Source: Aradus depressus (taxonomy: Eukaryota; Arthropoda; Insecta; Hemiptera; Aradidae). Taken from it: a stretch of 64,000 nt of DNA. The stretch lies in NCBI GenBank assembly GCA_963662175.1, contig OY759216.1, positions 54,329,087-54,393,086 on the forward strand, given 5' to 3'. Both the position numbers and the translations under genes were made by a program. Numbering within the stretch: the stretch's first letter is position 1; every line of letters starts with the position of its first letter. The notes beneath the pieces were generated by a model. It worked only from the letters and a program-made list of their open reading frames with translations. It was not told the origin of the DNA and made no database searches. Of this stretch, positions 1 to 12,700 are shown in pieces.

Positions 1-566
1 TGTATAAAAGTTGTTACTGGTGAAATAATTTTCTTACAAAACTTTCTTTTAAAATTTAGTAGAAAAATAAAGTGTTATGAAAAGTATACTGTTCTATTTG
101 AAAAAACAATTACATATATCGCTTCTGCGCAATCGTTGATTTCCCCCAAAAGCTTTATTATTCTTCCTATTCACGTGTCAAACATCTTACCAAAATTTCG
201 TATCGATCCGCTTAGCCGTTTGTTCGGAGTCATGTTGGCAGACACTCGAGACAAAGAAGTGATTTGAGTTTTTGCAAACTTTTATTATTTTTGCATTCCA
301 GGGATCTCAAGAAGTGAAAATATTGTAAAATAATAAATTGTGAATTTCGTAGTAAATAATTACTATTGTCCCCTCGTATTTTATTGTACTACAATTTATT
401 TATGATGATCCAATGAGGAGCGTTGCGGTTTTGCTTACTAAAACCTGTTCAAAGCCCTATGAGAAAGTTCTTTACAGCCCCGACCTACTCATATATTTGT
501 TTATTTACATTCTCAATAAATCGTTTAATGCCTGCATATAATGTTTCTTGTTATCTTTGTTGACAG

Positions 567-774
567 TCTCTCTTTGATAGAGACAATTCCACTTGGCATG
601 AGCTACAGGAACGGGAGCACTCCATACAAGTCGACCTATCATCTCTGGAAGGAGATGATCTCTTCGGCCAACCACTCAATAGAGATAGCCTCTTTCTACT
701 GGACACTGAGGGAGGAATCTGACACTCTGACGGCCGATCTCAGCTACGGACAAGAGTTTCCTGGATCAGAAATG
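567..774 (+). CDS. PLD3-like exon A (FYWTL block)
   Basis: Starts after a TTGACAG acceptor, completes a split codon, and encodes the IETIP...[12 protein letters not shown] segment that opens the lumenal catalytic region. The donor ATG|GTCAGC is weak but keeps phase 0 with the next exon. The in-frame ATG at 541 lies upstream of the acceptor and is unlikely to be the true start, because family members need a membrane anchor before this point. Confidence 0.85.
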
Positions 775-3700
775 GTCAGCCTTTAAAGAACATTATCAAC
801 TATTGTTAATTACTATAGTTTCCGAAATGTTGGCCAAATACTGAGTTTTTTATTTACATCGAAGGTTTTTTTTCTACATCAGTGTTCTGTAAATTTTGTA
901 AGTGGGCAATACTATTACTGGTCTAATGGTCTAAAATAAAACAGTGGGAAGACAACATCTTTTATTTCTATGAGAAATCTCGTCCCACAACATCTTACTA
1001 TCACATATGATACTATTACTAGTAGTTTATTTCTGGTAGCGTCAATCTGGCCGGGGGAAGGTCTGAAGTAGGGTGTTTTCGCGTATTGATCACTCTTGTC
1101 CAGTCCTGAGAGGTCGGGTCCTCAAGTATCTGCTCCACGTCCCCTAACCTACATTCTTCAATCACCAGTATGTCGTTCATAGTGTTTACAGTTTAAAACA
1201 CGAAATTTAACAGTTAGAGTTAGTTTGTTATTGTGACTCATGCCCGGGCTTTAGCATCGAGGTCATATCGGCTAATACCAGAGCGCTCTTTTGTCGCCCT
1301 GATGGACATGAGCCAAACTCTACTATGGGAGTCCCATCCGAAGGACGGCTGATTTTTTTTTTACCTACCAGATAAAAACCTAAGGGCCTCGGCAGGGTTT
1401 CGAACTCGCGAACTCTTTAGTGCTCAGTAAGCAAGCACGCATACCACTGAGCTACCAGCGCCCTCAAAAACGCCTGTGTATATAATACAAGTATAAAGTT
1501 CTCGTCCTTGCGCATTCTAGAGCTTGTTCTGTATGTCTGTTTGAGGGTACGGAACACAAATAGCGCGAGGTCCGACTTCAACTTTTTGTTTTCTAGATTA
1601 TTTAAATTTCGTATTTATGTCTAAAAACAGAAGAGAAAAAAACAAAGCAAACTTCGAAATGGTAGGTATTATATGCGTTGAATATGAAAGAATATACAAA
1701 GTAAATTAAATTAGAATTCGGCTGATTCATTTCAAAACTAGTACGTGCTATGTTTGTACAATGGTACAAACGTAAATTACTTTAGTAAAACTACAAAATC
1801 AAGAAATGGCGTCTTTAAGCAATTTCCTGACAGGAACTGACGGAGGACTGAAACTGAAGATAGTTCAGAGCAATCCTAACAAAGGATTCCCAGACCTGGG
1901 CACTTATCCTTTTAAATATTATCAATATAACAAATTTTTCGGAAAGGGTCTGCCAAAAGACGTACTCTATATTTTTAAAAAAGTATAATTGATTATTACC
2001 TCTTTGATTTTATCTTAACCGTTAGAGTGCTCTTGTAACTTTTTTTCTTGTTCTTATTATTGTCATTTGCTTAGGTAAGAAATCTAAAGTACGCAATTTC
2101 ACAGTTATATTATTATTATTATATAAATTAAGGTATATATTTTACAGGGTCTGGATATCTTCAACGCCCTGTACGAGGCAGGAGCTGACAGAGGACTGAA
2201 ACTGAAGATAGTTCAGAGCGAGCCTAGCAAAGGATTCCCAGACCTGGACACTATTGTCTTCTCAAAGAAGGGCATTGCTGAAGTAAGTACAGGATATTGA
2301 AGTGGTAATATGGAGGAGTGGGCAGCTGTAGAGGGGGTATTTGCCCCACCTCCAGGAGACTAGGGATTTGGCAAAAACATTATTTAGGCTAGTAAAAAGA
2401 GCATATCGCAAGGATTTGATCAAATCCCTAAGAGAATTGATCAATTCACGGGAGATGTTAAAATGAGAATTCGATATTGTCATTTCCGTAAACAAATCAA
2501 GTGATTTGATCAAATCCCTGAACTGATTTAATGAAATGAGAAAAGTAAATTGTCAATACTTGCACAGCGACCCCTCTACCTCACCACTCCCCTCCCACAT
2601 CCGAGCCGGCTAGCTCAGGCACATTATGCAAGGTTAGGAAAAGCGCACGCGTTTAACGTTTTCGTAATTTCCACGTTCGCCAAGTGTACGCGCATCAAAA
2701 AATGGCTTCGTATACAGGACAAAATCAAACTCAGACCTAATTAGTGTGTGAAGAACAGTTTAATGAAACTATCAGGACGTTTTTAGACAGGCAGCATGAC
2801 GAAGAAAAACCCCTATGGACTCGCGAAAGGATATATATATGTATAAATAAAACAAAATAAATAATAAGTCTATAGTTTACTTTTGTTTGGTAGCTGCTTC
2901 ATGCCTCATAGTCCCGTCATTTCTTTAAAATAATATCGATTGATAGAAAGGTTCTGTCTTCCGCCACGATAACCACACTCCCTATGTTTTTAGAACACAC
3001 CACTTACAGCCATCTGTAGAAGTTAAATCAAAAGGAAGCATTGTCGGTCTGTTTTGGGGTTACATGACATCTAGAATATATTTTAATACCTTTTAAAGTT
3101 GATTTCTGTGTGTATGTATGTCTGTCCCCAAACTCCTCCAAAACATCACAACACGAATGTTAATAACGTGAGCGGCGTCAGTTTTTTTGATATGATGGTA
3201 TTCATGATACTCCCGAACCTGCTGTTGTAAATATATTTTCTCATGACAGATGTAATGTTGTTACATTATTAATGGTGCTATCATTGGATTATTGACGATA
3301 GTGGGTTGTCACATTTATCTCTTGTTCGTGTTAATCGTTTGATCTATTTCTAATTGTATTTCTGATGAACTCTCCAACAAAGTAATATCGACCGATTCAC
3401 TTATAGCCTATAATTTTCTTCTCTCTCTCTAATAGTCCAAAGTCTATGAATGACTCATTGCTAAGAGGACCCTCGAGGGATGAATTTAGAAAAAAACACC
3501 CTTTAACCTATTTTCCTATGATTTTTGAAGAAGCTTATTTTTACTTCCTCAGATATAAGCAGTATAGAGGTTTATGTAATCGGTCAGAAATTCGATGTTG
3601 AGTTATCACTGGAATTTCATATTTTTCGGGCACACTGATTCCAAAAATGAAAAAAAAAGTCGTCGATGAATCACCAGCTATTTACTTCCCCAGCACTAAT

Positions 3701-6700
3701 TAAACAATAACGTATTCGCAAAGCTAATCAACCATTTGCGCTAAGACTAAATATTTCACTTACATGGTGGCTTCTGAATGCTCATACTAAGTTTTGTGTC
3801 GATACATTCATTACTTCGGCAGTTATTAGGTTAATTGAGTTGAGTCCACATTTTTCTGTTTCTCCTCTTCCCTTCTATTTATTAAAGGGGGAAGCCTAGC
3901 GCTTCCATGGAAGGGATAAGAGCACTGGATACTTAGGTCCCTAGGTGTAAAACACCAGCCCACCATGTATATATATATATATCCCTTCTATCGATTTTGG
4001 GTAAAATTGATATGTGACATCCCTATGGGGTTTTGATTTTAAATATAAAAGTTCATGCCATAAGTACATAACAACGGCAACTATTATGGTTTTTGTGAAA
4101 AGCCTCCCTTTAATCTTCCCTTTTTCTTTCGTTGCTTTGGCTGAAAATCTGTAGGTAACGTCCTTAGAGGCTTCTACAAATAAAAATTCGTTCTGTTACC
4201 TTTATTGCAAGTACACACAGACATTTTTATTTCATTTTTGGAATTAGGGTCTGAAAACATGAAATTTTGTTGAAAACTCCTCATCGAATTTCTGACTTTT
4301 ATATAACTTTTCCTATACGTACGTATTGCGTTCAAACTTATGGGTTACGTTTGACACATCACTGAAACGGTTTAAAAAATGTTTTGACAATTTTAATTTT
4401 TTTTTGTTTTAATTACAAAAATAGTCATTGCAACGCATGGCGGGTTTAGCTAGTTTAACACATTAGTTCCACTTTTAATTTAAAATGATAGTAGAATTAC
4501 GAAAAAATAAAAATTGAGAAATAATTAACTATTTAAATAAATAACTATTTCAAAAATAGCATGCGGACTTGGTGCCCCCGAGACGTGATGCCCACGCTAA
4601 CTGCGCAGCTCCTGCGTGGACGAACTTTGTACGTCATGCAACTGTACTGTCCCATGGTGTACAGATGTTTCATTGTTCTATTTTGTGTTGGAAGGTGCGG
4701 AACCTAAACATGCCGAGGCTGGTTGGAAGTGGGATCCTCCATACGAAGCTCATCCTGGTGGACAGGAAGGTTGCCTATGTGGGCAGTGCAAACATGGACT
4801 GGAGGTCCCTTTCTCATGTCAAAGAACTGGGGCTCCACATTGCCAACTGTTCCTGTCTTCTTCAGGATATCGCTAAAATATTTGATGTGAGTATCTTTTG
4901 CTATTTATGTCTGTGAGTGTTTTACTCGTTGAAACATTGAGACAATATTTCCAAAATAAGTTTGTGTTATTTATTTATTACAAGTTTCCACAATATGTCC
5001 GCGTTTCTCAACTTAGAAACATTGAGGTCCGAAGTATGGCGGAACTGAAGATGAGAGTGGTGTGTTTTCAAACAAACCAGAGTGGTATATTAATTTTATA
5101 GAAGGTTAGGATTTGATTGAGATGCTGGAGGACGGCTCTTAAGATATTCTTGTGTCTCTTCCATCTTTATGGGTTTTGCCACAATCTTCACGACATTGTA
5201 TATTTACTACACCCTGTCGATAAAGAACTATGTAGTTAATAATCATTCCAGCGAGCTCACTATTATAGTTGGTTATACATTAGCTATATCACTTACAGCA
5301 CCCTTAGTTTCTTTAAAGTAGTGTTCGCTTTGCTATAAAGCAACATGACCCTATCTAAAGTGGGGAAAACAGCTCGGGAAGGGGTTACTGAAGGACTGGG
5401 ACCGGCCATCGGCGGAACAATCTGCGCCGATCGGGTCGTCCCCAGCCCATCTAACAGTGCCTGTTTATGTATCCACCAGGAGCCGACGAATCGGCTCAAC
5501 ACTGGGTAGTCGGTTTCCTTCATCAGCTGCCGTAGATCCAGTCCCAAATACGATCTTGTCCCGTGGGGGCGGACATTGGAGGACTGCATGTTCTGCAGTT
5601 CGTGCTGTCCTTAGAGAGCTTAGAGTTAAAGTCGTTAATATTTTGGACAACCAAATGATCAGGCTCTACCCACGTAGAGTCGAGGCGTACCCGGACGTCC
5701 GGGACATATGCGTATCTTGTTCGGCCATTCGAACTTCATGACCAACTTCGTTGCCATTTTTCCCCTATCCAATTCTGGACGATGTCTTCGCAACGCTCTG
5801 GTCTGGACTGTCGGCTCATCTCTTCCTCCAGGGCTAGCGGTTCTAGCGTGAGGGGGGGGGGGGGGGCGGGCTCCAGTTATTACCTGTAGCGTAGTTGTAG
5901 AGTCAGTAGGTAGGCCTTTGTAACCCTTAAATGGGCTGCGCTCTGGGCTTGCATCAGGATCACGCATTGCCGATTCATAGGGCGATGCCATCAACCTGCA
6001 GCAGTGCACCTTGCTACAGTCACGAATACCCCAGTGTAGATTGTCTACACGCGGAATAGCCGAAGCCGGCTAGGCGGCTAAGGGCCCATTTACTGCACCT
6101 TTACAAACTTTGAAATGTATTTATCATTCTTACATTTTTCCAGGTATACTGGATGCTTGCCACGCCAGACTCAGAGATCCCTGACCAGTGGCCTGAAGAT
6201 GTCAAAACTCTCATCAACGAAGAATTTCCGATACAGATTTTAATTAACGGCACCCTCGCTAATGCTTATATTGCTGTAAGTTCTTATCACTTTGCACTGT
6301 GGTATTATTTTCATTGTTCGTCGCCAGGTATTTAAATATTGCTCCGAGGAACTAATCCTTTTTGTTACTTAAACTTTCGTCCGGAAATGGATCGACATCT
6401 TTTTGTCTGATTATATTTGGTTCTAAGTGAACCAACAACTTTTTGAACAAAATATATATTTTTTACAGTAACCAAAAACATTTTTTGCTCAGACCTTTTA
6501 TTCGCTCCGGAGCGACGTAGATAGAATTCCTCATTAAGAGATCGGGTTTCTAATTATCGTTAATTCTTAGCGGAAAATGAGAATTTCCTCTTTTCAAATC
6601 CATATTTGAAAAGATAGCTTACTTATAATAAACAACAGCAATGTAATTGTACATGTTAAAATAAATATATTTCTTAGTTCTTTTGCGACCTATGTCGATA

Positions 6701-9700
6701 TATTTGGTTATTATGACTCATGCCCGGGCTTTAACTACGAGGTCATATCGCCTACTACCAGAATGTTTTCTCGTCGCTCTTCCGGTAGACATGAGCCCGA
6801 CTCTAATCAGGGAGTTCTAAATTTTGCTTACCCAGGTTTATTAAACTAGGGTGGGGGTCTTTAACCAGTACTTAACATTATTCACGCTCTGCACCATCGC
6901 CTAATGTCCCACCTGAAAAATGTTGCGCTTAAGGTTTTTTCTCACCTCCCGGATAAAAAACTTAAGGTCCTCGGTCGGATTTCGAAACCGGGGCCTTTAG
7001 CTTCGTATGCTAGTACGCTATCTCTGAGCTACCGGCGTCTTCGTGTCGATGTAGTGGAATAATAATAAAATAAATGAAAGCAAAGAACTTGTTTAACGTT
7101 TGTATTGTCTAATTCTACAAAATTATATACATACAGTGTACCGGTTGATGATGGCGAAAGCCGAAACCGTTGCACTGTAATATATATTTTATAAATGTTC
7201 GCTTTCGGTATTTCGGTGTGAAGATTTATTTTATGGAGTAACTATAATAAAACTAAAAAATAAAGAAAAACTTATGTTTTTTAAGAATATTGTTTATTTC
7301 ACAAAATATATATATAATATATGGGAGTATTCGGTATTGCTACCATCTTCAGCCACGACTTAACAAATACTAAGTGCCACTTACTCCCATATATTATATA
7401 TATTTTGTGAAATAGACGGGAGGGTCGCCCCCACTCTTCGCCAGGTCTACGGGCTGAGGTCTCTATGAATCCACTCTTAATTGGTTTGACATAAAACGTA
7501 ACTTTCAAAGACCAATATCTCGAAAACTATTGCTTGTACAAGAAAACTAAAAATAACGGAAAACCTAGTTTTTTTGCGAAGAATCTGAAAATCAAAATTT
7601 GTAAAAATTAAATTTTTTTACGATTTAATTTCACCGAGGTGTGTGTTGTGTCAATGTTTAAGCCTATTTCTGAAACGTGTTCTTTTACCCTATTTTTAAA
7701 TTGTCTCCCAGTTTGACTTACATAAACAAAATCACAAAAACTACATTTTAGATAGTAAACCCCACTTCTTTCTTCTGTTTTTCTTTTTTCTTTAGTGCTG
7801 TTGAGATGTTTGTATAATGTATTATTTGTTCTGGAACCTACCCAACAGTCCTATTTTTTAAGTACATCGCCTCTGAAGATGGTAGCAATTCCGAATACTC
7901 CCATATTTTATATATATTTTGTGAAGTAGACAATATTTTTATAAAACATACTTTTTTCTTCATTTTTATTAAGTGTTTCAAAATATCTCTGCAAAAAATG
8001 TTAAGTAACATATAATAAAATTGTTTATATTCCGATATTTTAATAAAATACAGGATACATTTAAATGAGGAAAATATAAATCCTATTCAGACATTTATCC
8101 GGGGCGATATAAACAAGTATCGATTCAAAATAATGATTACTCCTGATTCAGTATCCTGATTAATCCAAATTCAAATTGATTTCAATGCCTAGTTGACAGG
8201 AACTTGGTCAGGTTACATTTAAACCGCAACGTCCAATGAAATTAATTGTTTTGACACATGCAACCGTGGCAGACGTTTCAAATGCGCTAATTCATGAAAA
8301 AATAACACCAAGTGTCCGAATGACGTCTTTGTTCAACTGACCTAATACGGATAATTGTTTCAGAGCTCGCCACCTCGTCTGTGTCCAGACGGAAGAACAT
8401 CTGATGTTGATAGTATTTTGAGTGTCATCAGCAAGGCTGACAAATTTGTCTACATTGCTGTCATGGACTACCTGCCTCTCATGATATATACCGCCAAACC
8501 TGCGTAAGTATTATACTATTTTGATTGTTTGTATTAATTAAGTTTGTAGCGAGGGGAATAAAATATATATAATATATTATAAACTTTTCTTGGGTTCATG
8601 TGTACATCAATTCTGTTGTATTCGTATATCGTATTATAGGGGTCCTATACTGACACAGTCAGCATCCCTTCGGCATGTCTTCTTGCGGCGTCTGGGAAGC
8701 TAAGTGCTAAGATAGTGAAAAAATAAATAAATAAAATAAAATAAAAAATAAGAGAAGGTGTACAAAGTATAGTTCTAGGCGTCAGACTACAATCCTGGCC
8801 TAAAAACCAACGTGAGCGGATTGTCGAGGTAGTCGGTCATTTTTTATTAAACATCTCAAAAACACAAGTTTCTTAACGTCTTACAACAGTAAAGATATTG
8901 CCGTTTTACCCTATCGATTGTTTCGATTGTTAGTAATTAATGTTATAAGTAATTTCTGTTTAGCTAAAGAAAGTATTGAAATCGTTAAAAATGTCGATTT
9001 CGAGATAGAGAGATACTGATCTCATAGATATAAAAGACGTCTTCCCACTGTTTTATTTTGACTAGAACGGATTTTCAACGCAACAGCGTATGTTGTGAAC
9101 CCCCGCTATGCTGTGTGAGTGGGATGTACCACTGATGATGACGCTGTTGCATTTAAAACCTGTTCTGGTCAAATAAAACAGTGGGAAGACAACGTATTTT
9201 ATTTCTACGAGAAATCTCGTCACACAACATCTTATTATCACATATGAGAGGTACTGATGTTTATAGGCGCACAAAATTTGAATCTCTTGTGGGCTTGTCA
9301 AAAAAAAACTGTCGATGTAATGAATCTATCGACTCGAAATTTTATATATTGAATCGAAGTCCCTTAAGGACGAAACGGCCCAAAGAGAAGGAGAAGGGAC
9401 CAGAGGTAGGTCTAGCGACAAGGAATTTTATATAGGGATTTAGAAGTCCCTCAGTAACATTATAGGGCAAACGGGCCAAAGAAGATGAGAGTTTAGAGGG
9501 AGAGTGTAAACTTAGTGTATTAAAGATAATTTGTGCACGGAAAATACATTGCCAGTGATTCACCGATTTATTATTGCAATGTTTCTTGCTTCCTTTCATT
9601 GGGCGCATTCCCTACATAATATTGGGTGTATTTGTGTAGCTACTGGTCCACGATAGACGACGCCCTCCGAACCGCAGCTATTGACCACAGAGTTGAGGTT

Positions 9701-12700
9701 CGACTACTCATCAGCTGGACCAACCACTCCAAACCTGCAGAGAAACTCTTCCTCAACTCACTACAGGCCATCTCTAATTCTTTCAAAGGAGTCAAGATAT
9801 CTGTCGTAAGTTCACATCTTCCACTTAATAAGGGAGGGGGGTGGATTTTATTAGTGAATATGAATATGTCATCTCCACCGCCCCTCTATCAATTCAAAAT
9901 ATATAGTTTGTTCGCTCTGGTTGACATGAACCAGACTACTAAATTTTGCCTACCCTGAATTTTTTTTTCACTTAGGATAGGGATCTTTAACGAGTACCTG
10001 ACATCGTACATTCTTGGGATCATCGCTTAACGTCCATTCTAAGGAGTGGTCAAGGTTTTTTCATCTCCCAGATAAAAAACCTAAAGGCCTCGGTCGAGTT
10101 TCGAACTTGAGATCTTGATCTCTGGAGCTATCGGCGTCCTATTTTCTACTGTACCAAACTATTTCTTTTCTTTAATACAGTTAAACTTCCCTATATCTTA
10201 CTTGAAACTGTATCCGCTATTTAAAAACAGAATTGTTCAAATCATCAATAACAATAATAAAATGTAATTCAACTTTAATTAACAACGACAATAATCACTT
10301 TAAACAATTAAGTATAAGATGTAGTAATTAATCAGTTTACATATGGTGAACTGCTGAGGTACTGAGTGGAAGCTAGTCCTGGAGCAGATCCCTCTGCCAT
10401 GGCCGTGTAAGGCATCCTGCTGGATGTATGGGGAGAGGGTCTTTTATTAAATAAGTGGATTGGCGGAATTATTGAAAAATTGGAACCATGAAATGGCTTA
10501 TCGGCAATATAGCGTAGTATAATGGATTGTAGTGATTCAAGACGTTGATGTTTGTTTTTTTGGCTGATCTCCATATAAGGCAAAATTGTATACCTTTTAA
10601 TAGAAAACTTAAAAAATAATCATTAGCGTCGTCATGATAATCATGCACGGTTAAAACTAACACATTTACAAACTAAAAAGTTTGTACTAAAAGAAACTGT
10701 AAACTCGATTTGAATTTAATCAAATTTGTTGAGAATGTCTGCTATATATCATATCATATACATAGCTCATAGCCCGGCCGAGGGCATGCCGTCCTTCGGA
10801 TGGGATGTTAAACGATGGTCCCAAGCCTGTACGATGTCAGGTACTCGTTAAAGGCCCCTATCCTAGATGAATAAAAATTTAAGGTAGGCAAAATTTAGGA
10901 CTCCCATAGTAGAGACGGGCTCATGTCCACCAGAGTGACGAAAGAGCGCTCTGGTAGTAGGCGATATGACCTTGTAGTTAAAGTCCGGGCATGAGTCACA
11001 ATAACTAACTGGAAGGAATGACTTCGTTAAAACCAATGGGACAACACCGGAGAATTACAAGTTGTCCGTTGAGGCAAGTTTCATTATATTTATTTGAAGA
11101 GATGCCAGTAAGCTCGATTTGTCTATATTCTTCAAATTATTAGTTACTATTTTTTGCTGAGTCTGCTGAATGATCGAAAAGTATGATGCATCAAAAATAT
11201 TGTATAATGATGTAAAACAGTTTAGAAAATAAATGTTTTCAATTATATTGGTGTCACCCTTAGAGCGTTCTGGCTACACATATACAATTTTGTGTCGATA
11301 TGTTAATCTTATCGGCAGTTATCGTGTTCACACACTCAGGCAGATAGACATTTTTTTGCGTATTTGAAATCAGGGGGTCGGAAAACATGAGAGAATGCGG
11401 TGAAAACTACATCGAATTTCTGACCGATTATATAACTTCATCTATACTTCGTTGAGCTGGAGAAGTAAAATTCAGTTTGTGAAAGTGCAACCGTTTGTGC
11501 ACACAAATTGGTCACAAAAATAGTAAAACTATATATAATTAATTTTTTCTTCTTCATATTTTGTTGTTTTTAGCTTTGAAATATCTCTGAAATTATTAAA
11601 TTGTATGGAAAAATAATGTGAAGTTTACATTTTTATTTGTAAAGGAGCAAGGTTTCTGTAACTAATATTTGTTATGTTTGTTTTTGCAGAAACTGTTTGT
11701 GGTGCCGAGTACAGCTAAACAAGCTAAGATTCCATTTGCCCGACTGAACCACAACAAGTACATGGTGACCGACAATGCAGCTTATATTGGTCAGTTTCAT
11801 AATTGTGGTAAATCTATGATCCGCCTTGGATATTGTAAATAAATGGAGAAAACTTCAATTATTGTCTATTGGGATTTCACCATCGTCAGGTTTAGTTATA
11901 AACTTTATAACAGCTTTGTAACAGAACACATAAGAGCTGTGAAAAATGAGTTCACTTTAAGTGGCGTTGCAGCTCACATAAGGGACGCTTCCCATCTTAT
12001 CACCACAGATAAATTAAAGTTGGTGAAAAATGTTACAACCCATATCAACTGGATGCATGGGAGTCTTTGTTCATCCACCAAGCAAAGAAGAAAGGAATCA
12101 ACTTGATGAACCTGGATAATGGCCCCATACCCTACCTAGTTTGTATGGAGTGTTATAATATCTCTTACAGTGCAATATTAATAATGGAACAATTAATTTT
12201 AAAGAATGGTATTTATTAATTTGATATTTAGGTGCATTGTTTTCTTTTCTTCATAATTCTTACTTGATTTTAATTTAATTTTTTTAAATATGTTTTATTG
12301 ATATTCATACTAATTTTTGGTACCTACTAATCGATTGTTAGACTCAATTAAGAGCAGTTTTCATTCCGAACTATTGTTTACAGTTTTATAAGTAGCTCTG
12401 ATGATGAACGCTTCTGCGTTCGAAATGCATTAATTCATTGCGTTCGAAATGCAAAAGTATATTTTGTAAGGAAGGTGCTTATTTTCTTTTTTATAACAGC
12501 TATTTATTTCAAAAAAATAAGTTTATTTTATTTATTGTAAGTTTGCACAGTATGTTCGCGTTGTCTTCGTTGTGAATATTGTAGAGTCATGTACTGAATT
12601 CTGTGCCGCAACCTCTGGTTGTTCCTGAAATTATGTTTTGGGGGCCTCAAATGGCATTTGACGGGAATTTCTTAATTTCATATTATTCTAGCTCTCAGCC

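Noticed and set aside
541..566. ATG at 541 as the start of the PLD3-like protein
   Set aside because: A good acceptor (TTGACAG) follows at 566 and the family requires an N-terminal membrane anchor upstream, so this ATG is most likely intronic.
11843..12106. 87-codon plus-strand ORF in a PLD intron
   Set aside because: No domain, and it lies inside the intron between two well-matched exons.
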